64,000 bases of DNA from Saposhnikovia divaricata (Eukaryota; Streptophyta; Magnoliopsida; Apiales; Apiaceae). The position numbers were made by a program, and so were the translations under genes. Positions 46,725 through 59,700 of the stretch are shown one piece after another; position 1 is the first letter of the stretch; each line of letters begins with the position of its first letter. The stretch lies in NCBI GenBank assembly GCA_036435485.1, contig JAZHRN010000137.1, forward strand, positions 1,178,001 to 1,242,000. The letters are read 5' to 3'. The notes under the pieces were generated by a model. That model had not been told where the DNA came from. It made no database searches and was given only the letters and a program-made list of their open reading frames with translations.

Positions 46725-47681
46725 TCCATAAGGATCACTAGTTACAAATTTAGAGCATCTTCAAAAACTCTTAAACAAGCTCTTAGATCCATAAATAAAG
46801 AGCATGAGAAAAAGTTGGATTCCAAGAAACTCTTAGTGATTCTTAGAAGGCTTAAAGAATCTTTTTTTTTCTCCTCAATTTTAAGAGCTACTACATAGTT
46901 CTTAATTAGTAGTATTTTCAATTAATAAAATATTTATTTGCACATGGTTGAATTTTGATGTTTGTCATAGTTAGATTTGAAATATTAATAAAATATAATT
47001 AGAAGTAAAGATAAAAAGTATTGTTAAAATTGACATAATTTTTTCTTGTAAATTAATATTATATTTAGGAGACAATCAGGAGCCCGTTGGAGACTTACTA
47101 TTGCTGTGGGGACTATGGTAATAAGAAGGAATCTTCCAAATGCTGTTAGAATAATTCTTTTAAAAGCTTGTTCGGACCTATTTAATGTATGCTTTGTATA
47201 AACTTCCCGGTGGTATTATGACATTTTTTTGATAGGTAGAAAGTTATAAGAGAATAGTTCATCTTGTCAACTGGGAAACAGTTATGAACTATAAAATTCA
47301 ATAGGAATGGGCAATGCTTCCATAGAGAGCTAACATTTGGCTTTAACAGCTAAATGGAGTTGGGAAATTTCGTAACTATAGGTAAAAGAAAAGAACCTGG
47401 AGTGTAAGTAATTGATTAGATAGAAACGGTGACAGAAATATAGAGGGTCGAGGGTTACTGGCGGCGTACCCTCAATTTTTTCTTAAAAAATTTATTCGAG
47501 ATTTCAATTTTGGCTCTTCGATTATAACCCAAAATTTTTTGAAAAGTATTATTTTGACTCACTCACAATAATTGAAAAGAAAACGAGCATAGTTTTGTGC
47601 TCTTCTTTTTTTTTTTTTTTTAAATTTTGCTGAACATAAATACGGTAATAAGTACCATCTTTTTGACACCGTAAAAAATGA
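46725..47681. other. Intergenic DNA, possibly with a degraded MITE
   Basis: TTTAGAGCATCTTCAAAAAC (46749) resembles a PIF-type terminus and GAGCCCGTTGGAGACTTAC (near 47082) might be its eroded partner, but the match is poor. Otherwise AT-rich, without genes. Confidence 0.3.
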
Positions 47682-47683
47682 TA

Positions 47684-47942
47684 CTCCCTCCGTTTCAATT
47701 TGTGTGTCCTGTTTCCTCTGGACACGTTTGTCAACGCACACTTTTAATCGTTAATATCTTCAATTTCGTATTAGTATTAAATATAAAAACTTCACTGTAT
47801 TAAAATACTCATAAATACGAATCCAACAAGATCACTTATGACTATATTTGGTCTTATAGATTAGACATAAATTAGTAGTCAATCATTTATAATAAACAGT
47901 GTCCAAAGTCAAAACAAGACACACAAATTGAAACGGAGGGAG
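47684..47942. mobile_element. Stowaway MITE, 259 bp, well preserved
   Basis: Inverted repeats start CTCCCTCCGTTTCAATTTGT on both strands and extend through GTGTCC/GTGTCT. TA target duplications at 47682-47683 and 47943-47944. The ends are far better preserved than in the copy at 8779. Confidence 0.93.
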
Positions 47943-47944
47943 TA

Positions 47945-48543
47945 ATAACAAAATGTTTCAAGCGTTAAAACATGTTCTACCACTGAATGATTGTGATTAT
48001 TTTCGAATGAGAAGAATTTATATTGGCTAGATAATTGGAAAAAAAATCTCATTCTTAAATTTTAATTTGGAGGAGTTGGATAGTATTTATTGGAGTTTTA
48101 TAAAGACAAAATGGAAATGTACTACGTAGAATCGTAGATGGTAGTGGTACCCGTTCGGCAGGTAGAGAAGTTTTTGCCAAATGGGCCATGGATCCAAAGG
48201 GCCGGCTTTCAGCATTTCCAGTAGTTCATGAAGCAGTATTTATTTATTTCTCAGCTTTTTCTTTTTCCTAATTAAAAAAACTATGTGTATATTATTTTTG
48301 AACCACATTCCCTTCAAAATGAAGTCAAAAAACTTAAATATTGCTCTTAAAAAATATGTTTTGGTTTACATTTTGTGTATATAAGCGATAAAAAAATAAT
48401 GAAAATGTGTTGATTCTTATTACGAGAATTATGAAAACATTTTTAGGATAAATAAAATATAGAAAAATAAAAGAAATAATGGACACGACTTGTTTGTTAA
48501 TGAAGAACTCCAGTTTGAACAACAAAAATTAATTAATAAAATA
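47945..48543. other. AT-rich intergenic DNA
   Basis: No gene or bounded repeat recognised between the Stowaway and Emigrant elements. Confidence 0.4.
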
Positions 48544-48717
48544 CAGTAAAACCTCATTAAATTAATACTCGATACCATGATAAATTAATATTTTCAATGT
48601 AAATTTTTGATCCCAACATTTTATATTGAAAGCATAAAATTAATCTCGATTAATTAATAACCTCTATAAATTAATAAAATTCGTTGATGACGATATTAAT
48701 TTATAGAGGTTTTAGTG
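48544..48717. mobile_element. Emigrant-type MITE (pogo-like), 174 bp
   Basis: Left end CAGTAAAACCTCATTAAATT; right end, reverse-complemented, CACTAAAACCTCTATAAATT. TA lies on each side (48542-48543, 48718-48719). These termini match the Emigrant family described from Arabidopsis. A subterminal palindromic AATTAATAACCTCTATAAAT adds secondary structure. Confidence 0.88.
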
Positions 48718-48719
48718 TA

Positions 48720-49154
48720 ATTGAGTTTGGCTCAATTCATTAAGAAAAAGTTCAAATTCAAGCTCCATAAGTAAAAATCGATTCTACTGGATTCGTATTT
48801 ATCTGCCGAAAGTTTAGTTACAAATTGACATGCCGGCCCCACAATAGTTCCTTCCCATTAAAACTGTCCTAATAAAGTACAGTTGACTCACTTTCCGTTT
48901 TCCCAGCAGTCTTAAATCCAGAAACAAGTCGCACGTTTTCATTGTTTGTCATGTGGTCTTTCGATCATTTGATTTTCCATATTTAAATTTTGTTACATAT
49001 TTATGTATCATTAAATTTTTCATACCCAGATCAAAATCTTGGCCAAAAAAAATATAGTAAGTCCTTTAATCCTGGTTTTCTTGTTCTTGTTTTTAGGTCA
49101 TGATTCTTGATATAGATCATATGTGTGTATGTGTATGTATATAATATATAATAT
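48720..49154. promoter_or_regulatory. Upstream region of the gene starting near 49155
   Basis: No TATA box is certain. A GTAAGT site at about 49056 could be the donor of a 5' UTR or short first exon. Confidence 0.3.
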
Positions 49155-52036
49155 ATGATATGTTTATTGGTTTTGGTTTTGGTTTTGATAGTGTATCCAA
49201 AGGTGAAGGTGAGAGATGAAGCACAAGATGTTGATGAAGATGATTATGCTACAAGATTCTATAAGGCTCTTGATGCTCTCTCCTTGCATAATTTTCCTTC
49301 TTCACCAGGTGATCTTTCTCTCAATCTTGTTTCGTCTTCTTCTTTCTAGCTTTAGTTTTGATTTTTATGATGATTTTATATGTTCTTACCTTGTATTTGT
49401 TCAATCAGCTATTGCTATAAGATGTTTAAGTTTGTGATATGTGTTATTAAATGGTTGTTGAATTGAAGTTTTGGACTTATGGGTTATGATCATCTTGTAG
49501 TCTAAAATTGTGTGATGCCTTGGCTAATGAGAGAGGAACTGGTAAGGATGTGTTAGCCAGTCAATAGGTATATGTTTCTGGCTTCGACCAATGCTGCTTA
49601 GAAGTTAGAATCAAAGACTAACATATTAGAATAATATTTTTAGTTCAAACAATTTACCGAGAAGATGTACTAATGAAATTAATATTCAGATTAACAGGAT
49701 CTGCATTTCATGAACCAAACATCAACTTAAATCTATCGGAGAAAACTGTTCAGCTTGTCCTTGTAGAGTTGTACCGAAGAAACGTTGACAATGAATAACA
49801 ATCACAAGTCAAACACATGGAAGTAAGCAGCTAGGCCAACTACTATGTTCTATATTAGATTTCTGTATAAATGCAATTAAGAATGCGTCAACGTTTCTCA
49901 GTTCATTTTTGTCTGAAAATAACTGAATTTGTATTCTTCTCAGTCATTCAAGTAAAGAATCTTATCATATCTCGTCTAGTGCCAGTTTAATTTGTATGGA
50001 TGTGTTGTATTCAGATTTCCATAACAGTATGCACATCTTTTCTTCAAATTTGTTGGAGCTAGTATTTGCAAATTCAGTCCCACCACCGTAACACTTGTTT
50101 CCACACGGCTCCAAAGGAATCTTATCAGTTACAGTATCAGTCTGTTATGACTCTGATGAACTGTCTCTCTTTTGCAAAGTCTCTCTCTTTGATGATAAAT
50201 TTATAGGTATTACTTGGACAAAGCTTGGTTAAATGTAGTTACGAGCCCCTCTTGTGACCTATATCTATAAATTTACTTTGAAGGAAACAACCTGCAACAG
50301 TAACACCAAGAAGCCACCATGATATCCGATGGTGAATGTGAAATATAATGAGAATGAGCGAGTATACTTGCAGATCACTTATCAGTCTTACAGTTTACAA
50401 CAATATATGTTTGTATTCATCTTTAAATTACTAGAAAAATTACCGAAAAACAAAACTTGTTTCCTACTCAAACATCTGAACAAAGAGAGAAGACTCTTGT
50501 AGTCTTGTATGCAAACTATACAGTATCTGTGTGCGTGAAGCGCATGTTTATATGCTCTGGTTAATTTTATTTTGTTTTTGATTTTATTTACAGTAAAGGA
50601 ACTTGAAGACAATTCTCTGCCATCTGTAGTAAGAATTCCAAAGTCTTATGTCTCAAAGCCAGTCATGCCTATGGCACCTGTATCCAAAGGTTCAGTCTTT
50701 ACTTCAGTCGTATTTGATGTGTGATTGTCATAATTCTATTCCAATATTAATTAGATTTATCATCTTATGTTAAACATTAGCAGGATCAGCAAAGAGCATC
50801 AACAGAAAAATTGTGGAGGAAGAAAAACAAAATATTAGAGCTAGTTCAGTCCCCCGACCACGTGCTGTCTTATCTAGTCCCGGTAATTTCATGGTAGTTA
50901 GTATTTTTAATGCATTCAACTTGGCTTGCCAAAACCTACTTCTGATTAAGATGTTGGTAAAGAGATATGCCTTGTATAAAAACAGTAGAGTCTAAGGAAG
51001 ACATATCTTTGATCTTATTTGGTAAGATGTTGCATTGGCTCGGGTCAAAATTATATGCAACTATTATCACTTATCAGTTATCGCCATCTAGTGCTTTTCA
51101 TGATGATTACTGCATTTGATGTAGTTAATTCTTTTTACAATAACCTTATTGTCTCATGGCTTTGACATGGATTGCTTACTCAAATAATTGTCACATGTAC
51201 ATACAGTCTTGCATATAATTCAGTTATTAGTTCTTGTGAAATTCTGAATAGGAAGTACCTCCAAGAGTTTCATGAATATATGTACCACCATAAGTCCCAT
51301 TATTTTACAAGATTCATACCTCTAATCTAGCCACTGGAACTAGCGAAGTATCTGGAATTTACGCTCATTTTCAATTCTGTTGGTGAATTGGTATTTACTG
51401 TATCGAAAATTGTCCTTTTGCACCACAAGTCCACAACTAGCGAATGAAATCATTTTAAAATAGAAATGCATATATATCATGCTTTCCGTAAAATTCTACC
51501 ATCTATATCTCTCAATGCACTTATGCTTATACTGTAGTCTAGCTAGTAACATGAGAACCATGATTATGGAAGCATTGTGTAGTAGCAAGAACTCCCCAAA
51601 TCTCTCTATTTCTAGTAGTGTAGTGCACTGTTCTAGTAGGGTAGTGTACTGAGATGCATTTATATGGTATTGTCGTATTGGTAGCTGTACTATATGGCTT
51701 CACCTTTTTTACTCTTTACCCTGATTTCCCCCGTGGCTTCTACCTTATTTTAACAGACCAAATTTATGTTTCATGGGTGAAACAGATAATGATGGAATAC
51801 TTAGAAGCAAACAAAAGTCGAAACAAGAGATTTCTTCAGGTTTGAAAAATCATAATCAACGGCAAAATCGACACGTCCGGTGCAAGGTTATTCCAACATC
51901 CATTGATGCTGAAGGTCCTCCGATTAACAGAACAAGAGGAGCCAACGAAGCTGCTCACAGTAGGATTAATCCCAAAGTTATAAGGGTATCACCCTCGGCT
52001 GAGCCAAAAAATAAAGCTTACCTGAGAAAAGGGTAG
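49155..52036 (+). CDS. Conserved plant protein of unknown function, about 199 aa, 4 exons
   Basis: Exons 49155-49308, 50594-50689, 50784-50882 and 51786-52036, GT-AG, all introns in phase 1, total 600 nt. The chain reads VYPKVKVRDEAQDVDEDDYA with an acidic start, then SVVRIPKSYVSKP, a basic RASSVPRPRAVLSSP block, and a Lys/Arg/Asn-rich C-terminus ending KNKAYLRKG. I recognise no catalytic domain. Regular phase-1 junctions and conserved-looking blocks support a real gene. The start is uncertain: the ATG at 49155 would add a hydrophobic ICLLVLVLVLI stretch that may really be the intron end before VYPKVKV (an AG lies at 49191-49192), with the true start in a small upstream exon. The basic protein might be nuclear or microtubule-associated; this is only a guess from composition. 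Confidence 0.72.
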
Positions 52037-52980
52037 TGATATGCTGCTTAAAGTTCAAGAAGAAGCTAGCTTGACACTATCAAGTAATTAAATTTTGTCT
52101 TAATACTCGTTTATGCAATGTATACAGCATGTAACAGATATGCTCCTGCTTAGAAAAAATTAGAACACGACTTGTCCACTTTTACTTGCTCTGTGTGATA
52201 ACCGTTTCTTTTCGTTCCTTAATCTGGCAGCATAATTCTTCTAGATTAAAATCATAAATCCCAACGGACATTGGGGCCGGCTGACATTTTTCTGTAATTT
52301 GAGGCAAATTCGTGTGGTGCTTTGTGATGAAAAGATCACCAGACTATGTGAGCATAGTTTGGATTTGTTATAGTAAATTCATCAAAGCTTTCTAGATATC
52401 TCATATGGAAATTGACAGGCTACTTATTGTGCATATAAATATGCAATCTCTGGTTCAAGATGTACCCTTTTACATTTTGTTATAGGTTTCTTTTTAATAA
52501 CTGTTGAATTTCTAATTTGCAAGCAGACAATTTTTTGATATATTTGGGCCATGGCAACTAGGCAGGCACATATTTGATATTCATTGGTACAACAAATGTT
52601 ATTGCTTTTCTATTTGTAAAATTGATAAATTCAAAAAAAAATCTATTTTTTTTAAACTTTAATTGGAAACACCTAATATGCTGTGACCATCTGTTGGATG
52701 AGACTTTTTTATTTTATATTCTATTATAAAAAAATATTTTATCATATTTAAAAGAAATCCATGCATAGGAGGGAAGGCAGTGAAACAAGGAAACAGGGTA
52801 GAAGATAAAAATACATAAACCTTATCTTTTACTTATCTTGTACAATCTCATTGGGCACAAATTGCCCACATAGCTTTAAAAGCTATCCCCCACAATCTGT
52901 ATCTTTCTTTCTTTTCTCCCTCAAAATCTCTAACATTTTTACTACCAAAACCACCACTGCAAAGTCCCAACACCGGCAAC
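52037..52980. promoter_or_regulatory. Intergenic DNA and promoter/leader of the CP33-type gene
   Basis: The 3' UTR of the gene to the left is followed by AT-rich DNA. 52890-52975 is CT/AC-rich (TTTCTTTCTTTTCTCCCTC), typical of plant leaders just before a start codon. Confidence 0.4.
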
Positions 52981-55669
52981 ATGGCTGCAGCTGCTGCTGC
53001 CGTAAGCTCTTCGTTCTCTGCATCAATGCAAAGCCTCAAGTGTATTCGCTCCAAGAACTTGTGTCATCAATCTGATCATATCAGGATGGCCACTTTCAAA
53101 GGCATGCAACAAGTGTCATCCATTTCTCACACACTTGTTATGGAACCTATGATGATCATTGCCGCAACAAAGTGCCATGCACGACGATCGGTAACAGCTG
53201 CAGTGGCGCAGGAGCAGGCAGCGGTAACTGCTGGAGCTGAGGTTGAGGACCTTGAGGTTAAGGAGGCTGCATTAGCAGCTATAGCTGAGGCTGAGGTCGA
53301 GGTTGAGGATTCGGCATTAACTGCTGAAGCTGAGGCAGAGGTTGAGGAGGATGTAACTGATCAAGTGGAAACGGAGAAAGTTGAAGAGGAGGAACAAGTG
53401 TTGAGTGGTGGAGATGATGAGAGTAAAGGAGATAGTCCTGTAAACACAAAGCTATACTTTGGAAACTTGCCTTATCTTTGTGATAGTGCTCAACTGGCTG
53501 GCATTATTCAAGATTATGGTAGCCCTGAGCTAGTCGAGGTAAACTTCTCATTTCTATTGGTTTTTCGATCCCTTCTCCAAAAATTACAAAAATATAAATT
53601 TGTTTTTGATTGTTTGTTCTCCCGGAACTTGCAAAAACTTTTGTTCTATTTGGTAGAAAAGAATGAGATTGGTTTGGAATTGAAGGTAAGTTTGCAAGAT
53701 GGAACAAATGTCGCAAATTTTCTAGATGTGATTTGGTTAGGACATCATTAAGAAGTTTAGATAAGCATTTATCCTAATGTTTGTGTGATTGAAAATTATG
53801 AAAACAATGATAAAACTATTAAGTTATATAGCACTTGAGGTTAAAGTTTTGGACCTAATTATAAAAACATCGTGGGGGTAGACTGCAAGTTACAATTTTG
53901 TATGCACTTAGTAGTCCTACTAGTGAGCTTCTCAATTTGTAATATTCTGTGTTAAACTAGTGGCTTGCAATATTCTTAATGTTCTCCTGGGGAAAGGGGT
54001 TTATAGTTCAATTGGTTGTTTTTTCCTATTTAGTATTGTACCAGATCAATACCTAGTTCCCCAGATAACTTAGCAATGTAATATTTATAAGTTCGATAAC
54101 AGGAAAGCTTCTTTGCTTAGTGAAGAAGCTCCTTAAAGAAATCATCTCTTGTTTTACATATGCTTAACTTCTCTTGCTTTTTTAATATGGGAATGTAAAC
54201 TATCGTTTCAATCAACATAACATACTGGTGAAGACTTACAATTAGCACAATCAAGTGTCAGTAAATCTGAGCAAAGAGGTTGATGATATGTCAGAAACAA
54301 TGATCAATGTGATTAAAATCCCCCATTCAAGAAACATGTAGTTTATATCAACAGAAACCAAATTAAGTTAAAGGCTCAATTATTTACATATCTCATAGAA
54401 AGACCCACGTCGATGATCAGTATTTTGTCAGAGTTTTAGTAACAACTGAACTAGTTAAAAGTTAGGACCTGGATAACTGTTGAAAGATTAATTTTATTAA
54501 AAAAATAGCTAATAGGTTAAATCAAAATTCAGCTATGCAAACTATTCCATTCACACTACTAAATTGGTGATCTTAATTAGCAGTGGACTTTATAATTTCT
54601 TTTTACTTATTTTTTAAGAGAACAAGTGTGATACATGGAGGCACTTGCTTAAACAAGAGGCAATTTTTCGAATGCTCATTTGAAGGGTAGATACAAGATA
54701 TTGGTGTGATTTCTTCTTATCTTGTTTGATAATGTTACACATCTGTTACTGATATGAGCCTTCTTATGACAAATGATATCTTATGAACAATGTGTGAAGA
54801 TTCTTAAACTGAGAAGGCATAGGTTTTTTTTTTATTGTGAAGGCATGAATAAAGTATTGATCACTTCAATTTTGTTATATGCTATATAGGTTCTTTATAA
54901 CAGAGAAACTGGAAAAAGCAGAGGATTCGCGTTTGTTACAATGAGTACTGTTGAAGATTGCAATGCAGTCATAGAAAATCTCGATGGAAGTGTATGAAAT
55001 GAATCTCACTTCTCTCATGTGCATACACATTTCTATACTTTTAACTGTAACAGTAATGTTATAATTGAATAATTCAGGTATATGGTGGGCGAACGTTGAG
55101 GGTAAATTTTGCGGACAAACCAAAACCAAAAGAGCCTCTATATCCAGAAACAGAACACAAACTATTTATTGGGAACTTATCATGGACAGTTACATCTGAA
55201 AGTTTGGCACAAGCTTTTCGACAATATGGAAATGTAGTCGGAGCAAGGGTTCTCTTTGATGGTGAAACTGGAAGGTCCCGTGGCTATGGTTTTGTATGCT
55301 TTCCATCTAGAGCAGAGATGGAAACAGCCCTAAAATCGCTTGATGGAGTGGTATGACTTTATATGCTTCAATTGCATAAGCAACACACATTAACAAATAT
55401 CTTCTTGATTCTTCAAGGAAGTAAACAAAATAAAAAAAAACGCTTGAAGTACATCTACTCGTTTACAGTACTGACACCAGCACACCTAAGACTGCTAACC
55501 TTGCGATTTATTCTTGAAAAGTTGCAAGAATTTCATCTTTAAAATGAAAATAGAGTATCTTTCGGAGGGTAATACTAATACATATGTTCATGACATTTTG
55601 TGTTGGTTTCTTCAGGAACTGGAAGGACGAGCAATGCGTGTTAGCCTAGCTCAAGGAAAGCGGGAATAA
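52981..55669 (+). CDS. CP33: Chloroplast ribonucleoprotein, CP33 type, two RRMs, 328 aa
   Basis: Exons 52981-53538, 54890-54991, 55078-55350, 55616-55669; GT-AG, 987 nt, all phase 0. The N-terminus is Ala/Ser-rich and poor in acidic residues, fitting a plastid transit peptide of about 65-70 residues. Residues about 80-150 form the acidic, Ala/Glu/Val-repetitive domain typical of cpRNPs. RRM1 starts at KLYFGNLPY (157) with RNP1 KSRGFAFV; RRM2 starts at KLFIGNLSW (248) with RNP1 RSRGYGFV; the end is RAMRVSLAQGKRE. These abundant stromal proteins bind and stabilise many chloroplast mRNAs and support editing and processing. CP33 is chosen over CP29 or CP31 from the C-terminus and overall look; the exact orthologue is uncertain. 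Intron 1 splits RRM1. Confidence 0.9.
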
Positions 55670-55965
55670 GGTGAGAAGATACATCAGGTTTATGTGAGAA
55701 GAGTTGAAGATTGGTGGTTGCAAGCACTCAAACAAAAAGAAGATGATACATTAGATGCATCATGCATGTCTATCATCATATAATGGTGCATAGTGCATAC
55801 CAGGGACTTTCTAACTTCTTGTATATACAATTCATTGCCCTTTCTCCAGTGTACAATTTGAGCTTTAGAGTTTGCCTATATTTTGGCATTTCATTGAAAC
55901 ACAAACATTAATTTGATAGTACAAACAACTTATCTTCCTAATTTATATAGTCTGGTTATATTTTG
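55670..55965 (+). other. 3' UTR region of the CP33-type gene
   Basis: Noncoding sequence after the stop codon, with T-rich and AATTTG-like stretches; no other feature. Confidence 0.45.
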
Positions 55966-56173
55966 TGCCTGTTTGCCAAAACTTTTTTTAAGGACTTATT
56001 GACTTATTTTTGGTTAAAAATTTTATATTTCGATAAATTTATTTTATACAAGTATTTAATGTATATTTGAGATTCAATAAGTTGCAAAAATAAGTTGGAA
56101 AGTTAGGAATCTTAACTTTCAACTTAAAATAAGTTGACTTATTCTGGAAAATAAGTTCCCCCGACACGCCCTT
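55966..56173. mobile_element. Possible hAT-like MITE
   Basis: TGCCTGTTTGCCAAAACTT at the left and, reverse-complemented, GGGCGTGTCGGGGGAACTTA at the right resemble the ends of plant hAT MITEs, and AAGTTGAAA/ATAAGTT motifs recur inside. No target duplication was established. Confidence 0.35.
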
Positions 56174-56740
56174 TGTTAAAATTCACTAGTACTGAAGAAG
56201 CAAGCTTAAATGATGGGATGGAGTGGTTTTTACTTTTTATAATGAATTACTTTTATGTTTAGAAACTTAAAATGTGATCATATAACTTGAAAAGGGTAAA
56301 ACTAAAATGTAAGCTGAATTTGATGCAAATACTTTCAAAAACTTAAATGAATGTGATGTAAATAAATATTTATTTTTAAGTTTCATTATTTATTATTTTT
56401 ATTATAAAAAGAACAAAATAATTACACAGAGTCCAATTCAAACATGACTCTACAATTTAGAAAACTACAATCTTTTTATATCTAGAAATTAGAGTAAATA
56501 TTCATTTAAAAAAAATTGCTCAAATATCATTCGAATTAAAAAAAATTCAATATAACATACTGTATTACAATGTTAAATATTTTGAATTTTACTAAAAAAA
56601 ATTGAGGTTTTAAAAACCGGGCTTAAATTTGTCAAAAAATAAACCGGGCTTGACCAAACCGGTCACTTTTCTTGAACCAAGGCAGAGTAACACAAGAACA
56701 AACAGATCCCAAAATCTTGATACAATCACACTGTAAAATA
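56174..56740. promoter_or_regulatory. Promoter region of the SEC20 gene
   Basis: AT-rich DNA before the start codon at 56741. AAACCGGGCTTAAATTTG and AACCGGGCTTGACCAAACCGG (56614-56662) make a short CCGGGCTT direct repeat. No certain TATA box. Confidence 0.35.
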
Positions 56741-59700
56741 ATGGATGAGGTTGTAGAACAAGTTGAGAATGCAAAAAAAGAATGGGAAGAAACTTTTAAT
56801 AAAGCCCAAGAACACATAAATTCTATACAAAATTTTGGTAAATCAAGAACAGAAAAGTCAGCATCTTCATTGCCTAGATTGAATGCTTTGGCTCAAGATG
56901 AATTGGGTTTGCTTAATTCTTTGATATTTAAGCTTGATCTTCTTGCCCCTCAACTCCCTTCTAATGATCAAGTTGAATCTGCTGTTTCTTTGCTGAAATC
57001 TTGGAAAAATCAGATACAAAGGTACCATCTTTATTATTTTCTTGATGGGTTTTTTGTTTGTTTTGTGTTTGATTGAGGAGATGTGATGGTGGTTATGTGT
57101 ATTTGTGTGTTTTGTGGCTTGATGATTTATGGGTTTTTAGTACATTGACTGGGAAAAAACTGAAATCTTGGAAAAATTTGATCCAAAGGTACCATTTTTA
57201 TTGTTTTCTTGATGGGTGTTTTGTTTGTTTTATGTTTAATTTAGGAGATGTGATGGTGGTTATGCATATTTGTGAGTTTTGGGTGTTGGTGAATGATGGG
57301 TTTTTAGTGGATTGACTTGGGAAAATTTGTGTTCTTTTCGGGTTCTGTTCGCTTGTTATATACAGTGTATTTGTGGTTGTAATTGAATTAGGAGAGACAC
57401 ATTTGTAAAAATTGTGGATTTAGGATAGATGATTGAGGACATTGTATCATGTAGGGGTATTATGTATACTACTGGGACTTCATCCCTAGGAGTTTTCTTT
57501 GGACTGAGAATGTTTCTTGTCGAGCTATGGAGAAGATGCCCAAAATGGCACAAAATTATGTACATAATACCCAGAATAGCACATTGTAATATGTTGGCCC
57601 TCCCCTGGCACACAGCAAACGCCATCTTTACTTATGTTAGGTTTTGTATCCATGTCTATCTCCTTTTTTCTGATTGTATAGGTACAGTACCTCTGCAGTC
57701 ATAACTCCTCATCTTTTTCTTCTTTATGCCTACACCTACTTATCCTTTTACCTCTTCTTCATCTCTGGCATCCTTAAATCATTTACACGTTTCTCTTTCT
57801 TTCTACCCATACATATACATACATACATATATCGCCAGTTAAAATGGATTCTGAAGCAAAAGCTTGTGACGAAACTACTCCCTCAGCCGCACATCGTCGT
57901 CAATGAGAATCTACACAACGCATATACAGCTTGCGTGCAACAGAAAACGCATATAAAAGACGTGTTTATGAAGAAATGCCACTACTACTTGTGTTTAACC
58001 TGGTATTTAAACGCACATAAGCGATGCGTTTATCAGGAAATGCTTTTCTTACCGGCATTATGTGAGGTTGCCATCAACTGTAAAAGCATAAACACAAGTT
58101 AGAAATGCGTGTCACCCATAAGTCCATAACGCAACTAGTAGATGCGTTACCAATGTGCTAGTGAAGGGCCAGCTTTCTTATATGTGCTATTGTGGGAATT
58201 TTGATTAAAATTTGTGCCATTGAGGACCGTAACCTGAGCTATTTATATTTGTTTGATCGCGAGTTGCGATACCGCACCTCCTTTATAAAAAATAATTGTT
58301 ATCAGATGCTATGCATCTTGGATATTAAGTTTCTAACAAGGGTAACTTGAATAGGTGGTTGATAGTAGGAGTTGGGACTGGTGAGGATCAAACCACTGGT
58401 GTTTAGTTTAACGGATGGTTCAGAACTTTGAAACTCTGAAGTTTGATTCAATCTGAGTAAACAGTTATACAAAAGTCTAGTAGGTTGAAGTATTTGTCTG
58501 TTTGAAGACCAACAATGATTATTTTTGTCTGATTTTGCTTTGCCATCTCCTTGGGTATATAGAGCCAAATAAACAGCCAAGTGGTATATAGAGGAAATAG
58601 TTATTTAAAATATGGTATAATGATATGCATGCTTTGTGCATTTGCGTGTTTGTGTGTGTAAGGTTAGTAACACTTGCATTACTTCTTATTATGTAGATTG
58701 CGATTGAATCTTAGAAATGCCAATTTGCAAGCAAAAGAAAACATGAGGAAAGCTGCAAAGGAAGAGGTACCTGTTTTAGTGTTTAGAACTTACTACTTAG
58801 CTTCCATCTACATTGTTGTTTGGGATTTGGTCATATGCAATGGCGGTGCTTGAGTGAAATTCTGGGGGTCCCAAATGAATTGTGTAATAAATCATAAATA
58901 CTAACTTCATTAGAAGTTTATTAAGTAAAATAATCTTCACTTAACTATAAAAATTTGTGGTAAATGCTTTAAGAGGGTCTATGCATGTAAATATATGTTA
59001 AAATATTTAAAGTTTTGTTTGTTATGGTATTTTTTAATTTTAAGTGGATTCATGAGCCTGCAAACCTTTAAAAGCTCCGCCTTTGGTCATATGAGATAAT
59101 TGTTACACTGATACTATCATCTGAATAATTTTCGTCCTGGCAAATCTTCTTTCGTTCTGGCATCTGTTAATAAATTGATATAATGTAAATTCCTCATTGT
59201 ACAATAAGTACTTTTATCAGCAAATCTTCTTTCGTTCTGGCATCTGTTAATAAATTGACATAATGTAAATTCCTCATTGCACAATAAGTACTTGTATCAG
59301 TTGAGAGAATTGAGGGTAATTTTTTGTGGTTGAATGCAGAGGGAGCTGCTTTTGGGAGGTGGAGAAGAGTCCACAATTCGCAGGCGTAATTTACAGTATG
59401 TATTAAAATCTACTGCTTAAAGTGAGAAAAGCTAATTAAACTATCTGTATTCACACTTTGTATACTCTGGAGTGCATTTGGTACAGGACACATTATTTAC
59501 GTTTAATCAGTGCAAATTATAACTGGTTTATTACTACTTCCAGGACAAAGGCTGGAATGACATCTGCGGCAGAAACAATTACAGATAGTCTTCGCCGTAC
59601 TCGCCAGCTTATGGTTCAGGTTATTGTCTTTGACCAAGTCATTCTATGATGTGTTGTATCATTTTGAATTTTGTGTTTGCTCTCTTCACATGACAGTTTT

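Noticed and set aside
46749..47102. PIF-type MITE behind the second Copia element
   Set aside because: Only the left end looks convincing; the right partner is too eroded and no TAA duplication is found.
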